Part shown: in pieces, positions 7,100 to 14,162 of the stretch
Layout: each line of letters begins with the position of its first letter
How positions within the stretch are numbered: position 1 is the stretch's first letter
Origin: Paramuribaculum sp.
Lineage (GTDB): Bacteria; Bacteroidota; Bacteroidia; Bacteroidales; Muribaculaceae
Direction: 5' to 3'
DNA length: 17,468 nucleotides
NCBI GenBank assembly: GCA_029058705.1
Contig: JAIDXA010000078.1
Span: 1-17,468, forward strand
Position numbers and translations under genes: made by a program
The notes under the pieces: model-generated
Databases searched by the model: none
Told to the model about the DNA's origin: nothing
What the model saw: the letters and a program-made list of their open reading frames with translations, nothing else

Positions 7100-8716
7100 A
7101 TGTCACAACAGCCTCTGACTCTGCCACCTCAAACCGGAGGAACTGCCGGATCAATCGAAGAATCCGCCCGACAGATTGTCATTGTCGGCGCCAACGGATC
7201 CGGAAAAAGCCGGTTCACAGCAAAAATGATCCTCGATTGCGGACCCAAAGCATTTCCATTGTCGGTACTGACCGCCCTCTTCGAAAAAAGCAGCGGGCCG
7301 ACAGGAAACCCGGCAATCGACACCCGTTATGACGAAGCCGTCGCCAACGGAATGCCATGCAATCCCGAAACCTCGCAGCTCGACCGGCTTCTGACGATGC
7401 TCCTCAACGATGAAATGCGCAACCTGCTTTCATTTAAACTGCGCAGCCGCTCCCACCCCGGAATCACTCTTGCCCCGACTCGTCTCGACACCGTCATCGA
7501 CCTATGGGAGCAGATTTTTCCCGGAAGCAGAGTGCTTGTCGAAAGCGGACGGCTGCTGTTTGCGCGCGACTCCGACAGGGAAGAAGACCGCGGATATTCG
7601 ACTTCACGACTGTCGACAGGCGAAAAAGCCGTCCTATACTATCTGGCCGCAATGAGCTATGCTCCAAAACGATCCATCGTATTCATCGACTCTCCGGAAC
7701 TCTTCCTCCATCCGACTGTCCTAAGTTCGCTTTTCAACCACATGGAATCGATGCGGACAGACTGTCGCTTCGTCTACACAACCCACGACCTCGACTTCGC
7801 TTCGTCGCGGTCAGCATCTTCAGCCATATGGGTCAGAAGCTTCGACCCATCGTCAACAACATGGCAATATGAAATCCTGCCTCCCGACACAATCCTGTCC
7901 GACGAAATCTACCGGACAATAATCGGTTCGCGCAAACCCGTCCTATTCATCGAGGGCGACAGCCGACGTTCAATCGACTCGAAACTCTACCCGCTGATTT
8001 TCCCCGACTTCACAATCCAGGCGCTCGGAAGCTGCAACAAAGTGATCGAAGCGACACGCACATTCAACGACCTGAACTCGTTCCATCACATGGACTCGCA
8101 AGGAATCGTCGACCGCGACCGACGCGACAGCCACGAAGTGGAATATCTGAGAAAAAAGCGCATCATGGTGCCTGAAGTCGCCGAAGTCGAAAACCTGCTT
8201 CTCATCGAAGAAGTCGTGCGCACTGTCGCGACAGCTTGCGGGAAAGATGAAAACCACGTCGCCGACAAAGTCAAACGGACAATAATAAAGGAATTCCGCA
8301 ACGACCTGACACAACAGGCACTACTACACACCCGCCACCGTGTAAAACGGATCGTCGAATGCCGGATCGACGGACGGTTCGCTTCGATCGACAGGCTCGA
8401 ACGACACCTCGCCGACCTCCCGCGCGAGATAAATCCACGCGGGCTCTACAATTCCCTCTGCAAGGAATTCCAGCGCTACGTATCCACAAACGACTACGCC
8501 TCTATCCTGAGGGTCTACAACCAGAAATCGATGCTGCCCGGATGCAACGTTGCCGGACTGTGCGGACTGCGCGACAAAGATGACTACCTATACACCATCC
8601 TCCGCCTTTTGCGTACCGATCCACGTTCCGCCGGAAGAATCCGCAACGCTGTCCTTCAGTGCTTCAACTACACAAACAACCGACCCTACCCCGAAAATGA
8701 ACAAAACGACATTTAA
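7100..8716 (+). CDS. ABC-type AAA ATPase fused to TOPRIM (DUF4435-like) domain; PARIS/OLD-like architecture
   Basis: 538 aa. N-terminal ATPase: Walker A GANGSGKS (30-37, K36), signature LSTGEK (171-176), Walker B IVFIDSPE (D197, E200) and H-loop TTHD (H229), the arrangement of SMC/OLD/AAA15-type ATPases. C-terminal part: VLFIEGDS (281-288, E285), GIVDRDRR (D338, D340) and VENLL (E364-N365) match the acidic pattern of a TOPRIM nuclease of the DUF4435 type. The same two modules form AriA and AriB of the PARIS anti-phage system, which can occur fused; OLD nucleases share the general layout. At 538 aa this is more compact than a typical AriA plus AriB. It lies 18 nt after yciO and overlaps menA by 20 nt. 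No insertion element or integrase is nearby. Domain order is clear; a defence role is inference, and a conserved housekeeping role is possible. Confidence 0.82.
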   Translation: MSQQPLTLPPQTGGTAGSIEESARQIVIVGANGSGKSRFTAKMILDCGPKAFPLSVLTALFEKSSGPTGNPAIDTRYDEAVANGMPCNPETSQLDRLLTMLLNDEMRNLLSFKLRSRSHPGITLAPTRLDTVIDLWEQIFPGSRVLVESGRLLFARDSDREEDRGYSTSRLSTGEKAVLYYLAAMSYAPKRSIVFIDSPELFLHPTVLSSLFNHMESMRTDCRFVYTTHDLDFASSRSASSAIWVRSFDPSSTTWQYEILPPDTILSDEIYRTIIGSRKPVLFIEGDSRRSIDSKLYPLIFPDFTIQALGSCNKVIEATRTFNDLNSFHHMDSQGIVDRDRRDSHEVEYLRKKRIMVPEVAEVENLLLIEEVVRTVATACGKDENHVADKVKRTIIKEFRNDLTQQALLHTRHRVKRIVECRIDGRFASIDRLERHLADLPREINPRGLYNSLCKEFQRYVSTNDYASILRVYNQKSMLPGCNVAGLCGLRDKDDYLYTILRLLRTDPRSAGRIRNAVLQCFNYTNNRPYPENEQNDI

Positions 8717-9584
8717 ATACTGGATCGAAGCCATGCGCCTGCGGACACTCCCCGTCTCGGCCGCCGGCGTCATAACCGCATCCGGCTGCGCGCTTGCCGA
8801 CAACTCATTCCGCCCGCTCCCCGCTTTGATGTGTCTCATATTTGCCATTCTCGCACAGATCTCATCAAACTTCGCAAACGAATACTATGACTTCAAAGGC
8901 GGACTCGACAAAAAAGGGCGCGAAGGCCCCAGACGCGGAGTGACGGAAGGCGACATCTCACCAAAAGCCATGCTTGCCGCAACCTATCTGACCCTAGCCA
9001 TCGCATGTATCATCGGACTGTCCCTGCTCTTATTCGGCGGATGGTGGCTGATTCCTGTAGGAATTGCCGTCGCAATCGGAGCCGTCGCATACAGCGCAGG
9101 CCCATATCCGCTATCCCATCACGGCCTTGGCGAAATCGCTGTCATTGCCTTTTTCGGACTCGTTCCAGTGTGCTGCACATACACGCTCCAGACCGGACAC
9201 CTGCCGCTGCCCGTCGTCGCCATGGCGCTTGCAACAGGGCTGATGGGCGCAAACGTACTGATAATAAACAACTACCGCGACATCGACGATGACCGCGCCG
9301 TAGGAAAACAAACACTTGCCGTAAAATTCGGCCCGGCCGCCATGCGGATGCTCTACCTCTTCAACTCAATGGCCGCAATAGCCCTGGCCATGACATGCAA
9401 CAGCAATGTCAACACAACCGCACTCGCGACAACATGTGGAATCTACGGCATCGGAGCCGTCGCAATCGTCACACTGATGGGAAAGCTGAATGGACGGCGA
9501 CTGACACCATTGCTCGGAGCTACCGCAATGCTGATGCTGCTATTCTCCACAGCATGGGCCATAATTGCTGCGGCCGCACGGTAA
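8697..9584 (+). CDS. menA: 1,4-dihydroxy-2-naphthoate polyprenyltransferase
   Basis: 295 aa UbiA-family integral membrane prenyltransferase. It attaches the polyprenyl chain to 1,4-dihydroxy-2-naphthoate in menaquinone synthesis, at the inner membrane. The two Asp-rich, Mg-diphosphate-binding motifs are present: NEYYDFKGGLD (61-71) and NNYRDIDDDRAVGKQT (191-206). About eight or nine hydrophobic segments run through the chain, and GGWWLIPVG (114-122) is typical of MenA. The ATG at 8697 is preferred because the MenA-like sequence begins there (MNKTTFKYWIEAMRLRTLPVS). The open frame extends back to 8550, but that extension lies within the ATPase gene and shows no family sequence. The 20-nt overlap with the upstream gene suggests translational coupling. 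The 3' end is 9 nt from the convergent kinase-like gene, with no clear terminator. Confidence 0.93.
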   Translation: MNKTTFKYWIEAMRLRTLPVSAAGVITASGCALADNSFRPLPALMCLIFAILAQISSNFANEYYDFKGGLDKKGREGPRRGVTEGDISPKAMLAATYLTLAIACIIGLSLLLFGGWWLIPVGIAVAIGAVAYSAGPYPLSHHGLGEIAVIAFFGLVPVCCTYTLQTGHLPLPVVAMALATGLMGANVLIINNYRDIDDDRAVGKQTLAVKFGPAAMRMLYLFNSMAAIALAMTCNSNVNTTALATTCGIYGIGAVAIVTLMGKLNGRRLTPLLGATAMLMLLFSTAWAIIAAAAR

Positions 9585-9593
9585 AAAACCGCC

Positions 9594-10253
9594 TCACTCA
9601 ACGCACCCGGGAGTAAAATCCGGGAAACGGCTTGTGATATAAGCCACTATCACATCAACAACCTTATCCATCCCTATACGCGACGTGTCAAACGTCAGAT
9701 CATAGCTCGAAGCCGCGCCCCACTCCTTGTCAGTATAGAAATTATAATAATTCGCCCGGAGCTTATTCATTCTGATCGCCTTCGCCCGAGCCTTTTCGGC
9801 CGTCAGATTCTCCTCATCGCGCGCCATTATGCGGGCAACACAGTTTTCAATAGGAGCATGGACAAAAATATTCACAAGGCGCTCATGGTCACGCAGCACA
9901 TAATCCGACGTCCTCCCGACAATCACACAGTTCGACCGCTCTGCAAGCGAATGAATGAAATCACTCTGCGCACGATAGATACTGTCATCGGAAATCGACG
10001 TGCTCCCCGCATAGCAATTGACATTGCTGAGACCGAAAGCAAACGAGAAAATTCCGTTGAAAAACTTCGGGAAACGCTCATCGCATCTCTCGAAAAATGC
10101 CTTGTCCACACCCGCATGTTCAGCGGCCTCGCTTAGCAGCTCCTTGTCATAATATTTGAATCCGAGACGATCGGCCAGCTTCTTGCCCAACTCGCGCCCC
10201 CCACTGCCGAACTGTCGGCCAATGGTTATCACTATCGGTTGATTTACAGTCAT
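9594..10253 (-). CDS. Cytidylate kinase-like P-loop protein
   Basis: 219 aa from the ATG at 10253. The N-terminus has the P-loop variant IGRQFGSGGRE (11-21) of the cytidylate-kinase-like family, followed by LADRLGFKYYDKELL. Later come the IVGRTSDYVL segment (cf. the GR..DYVL block of the family), VFVHAP-like NIFVHAPIENCVARI, and an Arg/Lys-rich lid-like stretch. It is distinct from the canonical CMP kinase Cmk; the substrate is unproven. The frame is open for 54 codons upstream of this ATG. The family start motif and a perfect -7 element only about 18-25 nt upstream (10271-10278) favour the short form. Cytosolic, monocistronic, convergent with menA. Confidence 0.85.
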   Translation of the reverse strand: MTVNQPIVITIGRQFGSGGRELGKKLADRLGFKYYDKELLSEAAEHAGVDKAFFERCDERFPKFFNGIFSFAFGLSNVNCYAGSTSISDDSIYRAQSDFIHSLAERSNCVIVGRTSDYVLRDHERLVNIFVHAPIENCVARIMARDEENLTAEKARAKAIRMNKLRANYYNFYTDKEWGAASSYDLTFDTSRIGMDKVVDVIVAYITSRFPDFTPGCVE

Positions 10254-10270
10254 GCTATCACTATTTTTGG

Positions 10271-10303
10271 CAAATATAGGTAAAAATTCTAAGAAACTCG
10301 CAA
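10271..10303 (-). promoter_or_regulatory. Promoter of the cytidylate kinase-like gene
   Basis: Minus-strand TATATTTG (10271-10278) is a perfect -7 element, and TTG at 10301-10303 is 22 nt upstream. Initiation near 10264 would leave a leader of about 10 nt before the ATG at 10253. Confidence 0.6.
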
Positions 10304-10491
10304 AAATTAACTGCGGATGAAAGCGAAAACTCCGGGCAAAATCAAAAAATGCCGCAGCAGGCAACACCTTATCTATCTCAACAACCGCAATCCCGAAGCT
10401 GTTCAGTCCCTTCACCCGCGCTCAAAAACCTCAAAAAGCTGCATACACAAGATTTGTGCCCCAAAAATTTTCAGATTCGGTAAATTACTAT

Positions 10492-10499
10492 TAATTTTG
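10492..10499 (+). promoter_or_regulatory. Candidate -7 element for the TPR membrane protein
   Basis: TAATTTTG matches TAnnTTTG, giving a leader of about 65 nt to the ATG at 10573. No clear TTG lies 19-22 nt upstream, so the -33 part is weak. Confidence 0.45.
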
Positions 10500-10572
10500 C
10501 AGTTCGGGAAAATAAAGCATTGTCGTACACTCCCGGTCATTCAATTTTCGGAAATAAAAAACTAAACATATC

Positions 10573-11256
10573 ATGTCCACCAACAAAGAAAACGAGACTA
10601 AAACAGGCCTTGACAACCTAAACGACTCCCTGACCGGAATCGAGCAGACCGTCGAAAAAAACCAGAAGCTCATAATGTGGGGCTGCATCGGCGTCGTCGC
10701 AATTGTCGCCATCATCCTAATCTACATGTTTGCAATCCGCAAACCCGGAATTGAAAACTCCAACAACGCAATCGGTCAGGCCGATCTCGAAATGCTTGTC
10801 GGAAACGACTCGACCGCACTCGTACAATACCAGCATGTCGCCGATGAATACGGCTATGACGCCGGCAACCGCGCAGCACTGAACGCCGCCATCCTTCTCT
10901 ACAAAAAAGGGAAATATCAGGAAGCGCTCGACTACCTCGCAAAATACTCTTCTAAAGAAAACGTAATCGGAGCAACCGCAAAATCCCTCGAAGGCGACTG
11001 CTATGTCAACCTCGACAAACTCGACGAAGCCATCGCCTGCTACGAAAAAGCCGTGAAGATCTCCGACAAAAACCCCGCCCTCACCCCCTACTTCCTCATG
11101 AAAGAAGCAAACGTCTACAACGCCCGGAAAGACTTCACAAAAGAAGCCGAGGCCTATCAGACGATCATCGATGAATATCCCAGCTTCGGCCCACGAATGA
11201 ACATCGACTTCGAAAAATATGTCGAACGCGCAAACGCTCTTGCAGCAGCTAAATAA
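10573..11256 (+). CDS. Membrane-anchored tetratricopeptide-repeat protein
   Basis: 227 aa. A short polar N-terminus (1-32) precedes one transmembrane helix (about 33-54) with positive residues after it (RK, 56-57). A soluble domain contains about three TPR helix pairs: 99-127 (NAAILLYKKGKYQEALDYL), 133-165 (LEGDCYVNLDKLDEAIACYE) and 172-204 (EANVYNARKDFTKEAEAYQT). The layout resembles the YfgM-type single-pass TPR proteins common in Bacteroidota, thought to scaffold protein interactions at the inner membrane. A specific partner cannot be read from the sequence. From memory, the Bacteroides counterpart often precedes ribH; here a terminator and an unrelated convergent gene follow instead. Monocistronic, with a promoter candidate at 10492-10499. 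Confidence 0.85.
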   Translation: MSTNKENETKTGLDNLNDSLTGIEQTVEKNQKLIMWGCIGVVAIVAIILIYMFAIRKPGIENSNNAIGQADLEMLVGNDSTALVQYQHVADEYGYDAGNRAALNAAILLYKKGKYQEALDYLAKYSSKENVIGATAKSLEGDCYVNLDKLDEAIACYEKAVKISDKNPALTPYFLMKEANVYNARKDFTKEAEAYQTIIDEYPSFGPRMNIDFEKYVERANALAAAK

Positions 11257-11283
11257 AAAGCCGTCCGACACTCGACACATAAC

Positions 11284-11340
11284 AAAAAAACATCAGACTG
11301 CATCACACTCCCATTCATCGTGTGATGCAGTCCGTTTTTT
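11284..11340. terminator. Bidirectional intrinsic terminator between the TPR and exchanger genes
   Basis: A perfect 13-bp stem (11296-11308 with 11320-11332) has an 11-nt loop. An A-tract (11284-11290) and a T-tract (11335-11340) flank it, so it can serve both converging genes. It lies 28 nt past the TPR stop and 8 nt past the exchanger stop. Confidence 0.9.
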
Positions 11341-11347
11341 ACCATGA

Positions 11348-12346
11348 TCACGAACCGGCATCTATAACCAGAACGGCCGAATACACTACATAGCACACCA
11401 CCAGCACCACGCCCTCGACACGTGTGATTGTCCGGCGGGAGAAAAACCACCCGAAAACCCAGAAAAGAACCGTTGCGCCAAAAAGCCAGAGAAGATCGAA
11501 ATTTCCTATACCCGACAACCGCAGCGGAGCTATGGTCGCCGCACTGCCCAGAACGAGAAACACATTGAAGATGTTCGATCCGATCACATTTCCGATAGCC
11601 ATGTCAGTCCGCCCCTTCAGCGCAGCGGCAACCGAGGCCGCAAGCTCTGGCAGAGACGTACCCGCCGCAACTATCGTCAGTCCGATAACCGCATCACTGA
11701 CGCCTAATGCCGACGCGACAGATGAAGCCCCGTCAACAAACCAGTCGCCTCCAGCCACAAGCGCCACAAGACCTCCGGCCACATAGACAACCGACCGCCA
11801 CAAAGCCAACGGCTTCTGCTGCTTTTCCGCAACGGCAACCGCTGTCGGCTCCGCAGCCATGGCATCAGGCGACGCACTGCGAGCCTGCGCGAACGTATAA
11901 CGGATAAAAACCATAAAAAAACAGATCAGCAACAGCCCGTCCACACGGCTAATCTCAGACAACCCCGCCGAATCAAGCAACGGACCGTTAGCCATTATCA
12001 GGAGAATCAGCGACGAAAGAACAACCAGAGGTATATCATTCGTCAGAATCGTCCGCCTGACAACGACCGGAGCGACAATGGCCGTGACTCCGACAATGAC
12101 AAGCGTATTGAACAGATTCGACCCCACAACATTCCCCACCGCAAGACCCGCCGATCCATTAATGGCCGAAATGATCGAAATCGCAAGTTCGGGAGCCGAC
12201 GTACCGAACGCCACAACCGTCAGTCCGACAACAAGATCGGAAATACCCAGACGCCGCGCGATATCCGCAGCCCCGTCTGTCAGATAATTTGCACCGCAGA
12301 GGATAAGCCCCAGTCCAGCAACAAGAACAGCAATACTAATCAACAT
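11348..12346 (-). CDS. Calcium/sodium antiporter of the CaCA (YrbG-type) family
   Basis: 332 aa, about ten transmembrane helices in two inverted halves. The duplicated alpha repeats are intact: GTSAPELAISI (48-58) with GNVVGSNLFN (71-80), and GTSLPELAASV (229-239) with GNVIGSNIFN (252-261). The acidic residues E53 and E233 are the expected cation ligands. A hydrophilic central loop (about 152-182) separates the halves. The protein is predicted to exchange Ca2+ for Na+ (or K+/H+) across the inner membrane; the actual ion preference is not readable from the motifs. Monocistronic, divergent from legB, sharing the terminator at 11284-11340 with the TPR gene. Confidence 0.93.
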   Translation of the reverse strand: MLISIAVLVAGLGLILCGANYLTDGAADIARRLGISDLVVGLTVVAFGTSAPELAISIISAINGSAGLAVGNVVGSNLFNTLVIVGVTAIVAPVVVRRTILTNDIPLVVLSSLILLIMANGPLLDSAGLSEISRVDGLLLICFFMVFIRYTFAQARSASPDAMAAEPTAVAVAEKQQKPLALWRSVVYVAGGLVALVAGGDWFVDGASSVASALGVSDAVIGLTIVAAGTSLPELAASVAAALKGRTDMAIGNVIGSNIFNVFLVLGSAATIAPLRLSGIGNFDLLWLFGATVLFWVFGWFFSRRTITRVEGVVLVVCYVVYSAVLVIDAGS

Positions 12347-12374
12347 ATTTCAGATATTTTTGTCATTAAACCTG

Positions 12375-12382
12375 CAAAAATA
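12375..12382 (-). promoter_or_regulatory. Candidate -7 element for the Ca2+ exchanger gene
   Basis: Minus-strand TATTTTTG matches TAnnTTTG, with a predicted leader of about 20-25 nt to the ATG at 12346. No good -33 is present. Confidence 0.5.
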
Positions 12383-12394
12383 GAAATTTAGAGT

Positions 12395-12402
12395 TATATT
12401 TG
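12395..12402 (+). promoter_or_regulatory. Candidate -7 element for the legB operon (distal)
   Basis: TATATTTG is a perfect TAnnTTTG, 12 nt from the minus-strand -7 element of the exchanger gene. It would give a leader of about 115 nt to legB. The TTG at 12360-12362 is too far (32 nt) to be a normal -33. Confidence 0.5.
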
Positions 12403-12467
12403 CATTATAAAAAGATGCATGTTTACCCTAAGAAACTGTATTATTCTCTTTTAAACGTTTCTTACAT

Positions 12468-12475
12468 TACATTTG
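12468..12475 (+). promoter_or_regulatory. Alternative -7 element for the legB operon (proximal)
   Basis: TACATTTG matches TAnnTTTG and gives a leader of about 45 nt to the legB ATG at 12526, but no TTG lies at the usual -33 distance. It overlaps the inverted repeat at 12472-12488. Confidence 0.45.
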
Positions 12476-12488
12476 GTTTGAAACCAAA
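12472..12488. repeat. Short perfect inverted repeat in the legB upstream region
   Basis: TTTGGTTTGAAACCAAA has 8-bp arms around one central G. It overlaps the end of the proximal -7 element. It could be an operator for a dimeric regulator or a small leader hairpin. Confidence 0.5.
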
Positions 12489-12525
12489 CACATTCTAAGA
12501 TAACCGAATAAAACAATATAACAAG

Positions 12526-13509
12526 ATGAGCAAAGAAAAAGTGCTGGTCACGGGAGCTGACGGCTTCATCGGCTCTCACCTCACCGAAACACTACTGAAC
12601 GCAGGATACAGCGTCAGAGCTTTGAGCTACTACAACTCTTTCAACTCCTGGGGATGGCTCGAAGGCATGCGCCACCCCGACCTCGAAATCGTCAGCGGTG
12701 ATGTGCGCGACCCCGAATTCTGCCGCCACATAACACGTGGTTGCCAACTCGTCTTCCATCTTGCCGCTCTAATCGCAATCCCCTACAGCTACGTTGCCCC
12801 CGACAGCTACGTCGACACCAATATCCGCGGCACTCTCAACATGCTTCAGGCTGCCCGCGACTGCAATGTGCGGCGGATTGTCGTAACCTCGACAAGCGAA
12901 GTCTACGGCACCGCTCTCTACGTCCCGATCGACGAAAAGCATCCACGTCAGCCTCAGTCGCCCTACTCGGCGACCAAAATCGGCGCCGACGCCATTGCCA
13001 TGAGTTTCTATAACGCGTTCGACACCCCCGTTGTGATCGCCCGCCCATTCAACACCTACGGCCCCCGGCAGAGCGCGCGCGCGATCATCCCGACAATCAT
13101 CACCCAGATCGCTTCAGGCGTCAGGGAAATAAAAGTCGGCGACCTCACGCCGACACGCGACTTCAACTACGTGACCGACACTGCCGCCGGATTCCTCGCC
13201 CTCGCCACGACTCCCGGAATCGAAGGACGCGAGATAAACATCGCGACCGGACGCGAAGTCACAATGGAACACACCCTCCACACTATCGCACGGCTAATGG
13301 ACGCCGACATCTCTTGGGTCACAGACCCCGAACGGCTCCGACCTTCAAAAAGCGAAGTCCGACGTCTGCTCGGCGACAACTCCCTCATCACATCCCTGAC
13401 CGACTGGCGGCCGAAAGTAAACCTCGAAGAAGGTCTCCGGAAAACCATCGACTGGATCGTCAGACCTGAAAACCTCGCCGGCTACAAAACAGACATATAC
13501 AACCGCTGA
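12526..13509 (+). CDS. legB: LegB-type NAD-dependent sugar-nucleotide 4,6-dehydratase
   Basis: 327 aa extended SDR enzyme. The N-terminal Rossmann motif is G10-A-D-G13-F-I-G16. The active-site segment is TSTSEVYGTA (121-130, E125) and the catalytic pair is Y147xxxK151 in SPYSATK. The segment YYNSFNSWGWL (35-45) and ARPFNTYGPRQSARAIIPT (172-190) are typical of the LegB subgroup. In Campylobacter the enzyme makes the 4-keto-6-deoxy sugar nucleotide (GDP-GlcNAc-derived) that starts legionaminic acid synthesis; other members use UDP-GlcNAc. The nucleotide used here cannot be told from sequence. It is followed after 26 nt by a NeuD-like acetyltransferase and then a NeuB-like synthase, which supports the nonulosonic acid assignment over a general NDP-sugar epimerase. 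Cytosolic. Confidence 0.85.
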   Translation: MSKEKVLVTGADGFIGSHLTETLLNAGYSVRALSYYNSFNSWGWLEGMRHPDLEIVSGDVRDPEFCRHITRGCQLVFHLAALIAIPYSYVAPDSYVDTNIRGTLNMLQAARDCNVRRIVVTSTSEVYGTALYVPIDEKHPRQPQSPYSATKIGADAIAMSFYNAFDTPVVIARPFNTYGPRQSARAIIPTIITQIASGVREIKVGDLTPTRDFNYVTDTAAGFLALATTPGIEGREINIATGREVTMEHTLHTIARLMDADISWVTDPERLRPSKSEVRRLLGDNSLITSLTDWRPKVNLEEGLRKTIDWIVRPENLAGYKTDIYNR

Positions 13510-13535
13510 TCTCCTACCCTGCGACAGCAACAACC

Positions 13536-14162
13536 ATGGCAGACAAGTATACAATCCTCATCGGTGGTGGTGGCCACGCCAGATCCCTTGTGGAAGTGAT
13601 GCCGCCCGACAGCTTCGACGCATACGTCGCGACCTCACCGTCGCCCGAAGGAATGGACATCCCCTATGTCGGCGATGACTCAAAGGCCTTATCCTCACTC
13701 GATCCCGACACTTGTGCCATACACATCGCCGTAGGCTACTCCGCAGGTGCCTCGCTATCACTCCGACGGAGAATAATCGAAACTTATAAGGATTTTGAGC
13801 CCGTCTCGATGATAGCCCCATCGGCCGTCGTGACAGCTTCGTCGACCATCGGACCCGGCACTGCCGTAATGGCACGCGCAGTCGTCAACCGATCATCAAC
13901 CGGAAAACACTGCGTCATAAACACCGGTGCCGTAATCGACCACGACTGCTGCCTTGGATCAAACGTCTTTGTCGGCCCCGGAGCCATTATCTGCGGAGAA
14001 GTCCAAATCGGAAATGACGTCTTTATCGGCGCCGGAGCCGTCATCCGCAACGGTATCTCCATAGCCTCCGGAGCCAGAATCGCAATGGGAGCGACCGTCA
14101 CAGCTCCGATCACCTCGCCGGGTCTCTATTTAGGTTCTCCCGCAAAAAAAATGACCGAATGA
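13536..14162 (+). CDS. NeuD/PglD/LegH-type sugar acetyltransferase
   Basis: 208 aa. The N-terminal nucleotide-sugar-binding domain opens with GGGGHA (10-15). A left-handed beta-helix of hexapeptide repeats (about 93-190, e.g. IGPGTA, VFVGPGA, VFIGAGAVI) follows. H136 in GAVIDHD (131-137) is at the position of the catalytic base in PglD. The family N-acetylates a 4-amino-6-deoxy sugar nucleotide (PglD, LegH) or O-acetylates sialic acid (NeuD). Between legB and a NeuB-like gene, acetylation of the legionaminic-type 4-amino intermediate is the most natural reading, but no aminotransferase to make that amine is encoded here. The last codons overlap the next gene by 4 nt (ATGA), indicating translational coupling. 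Confidence 0.87.
   Translation: MADKYTILIGGGGHARSLVEVMPPDSFDAYVATSPSPEGMDIPYVGDDSKALSSLDPDTCAIHIAVGYSAGASLSLRRRIIETYKDFEPVSMIAPSAVVTASSTIGPGTAVMARAVVNRSSTGKHCVINTGAVIDHDCCLGSNVFVGPGAIICGEVQIGNDVFIGAGAVIRNGISIASGARIAMGATVTAPITSPGLYLGSPAKKMTE

Larger units (their letters stand above)
10254..10572. other. Divergent intergenic region, no supportable gene
   Basis: About 319 nt between the kinase-like gene and the TPR gene. Both ends carry promoters: a minus-strand -7 at 10271-10278 and a plus-strand -7 at 10492-10499. The middle (about 10310-10480) has two overlapping open frames, one on each strand, neither resembling a protein family. No strong hairpin or riboswitch-like structure was recognised. 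Confidence 0.55.

Noticed and set aside
8550..8696. In-frame extension of menA by 49 codons
   Set aside because: It overlaps the ATPase-TOPRIM coding region and does not resemble MenA; family sequence begins at the ATG at 8697.
6464..9584. Defence island or mobile element around the ATPase-TOPRIM gene
   Set aside because: No integrase, transposase, tRNA target or direct repeats are seen; flanking genes are housekeeping and tightly spaced.
9605..9623. CCCGG / CCGGG hairpin at the menA/kinase convergence as a terminator
   Set aside because: Only a 5-bp stem, no T- or A-tract follows, and it lies within the 3' end of the kinase-like coding region.
10254..10415. 54-codon in-frame extension of the cytidylate kinase-like gene
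   Set aside because: The extension contains a perfect -7 element at 10271-10278, and family similarity begins at the ATG at 10253.
10317..10565. Small plus-strand open frame (82 codons) upstream of the TPR gene
   Set aside because: Lys/Arg/Cys-rich with no family resemblance, and it runs through the likely TPR promoter at 10492-10499.
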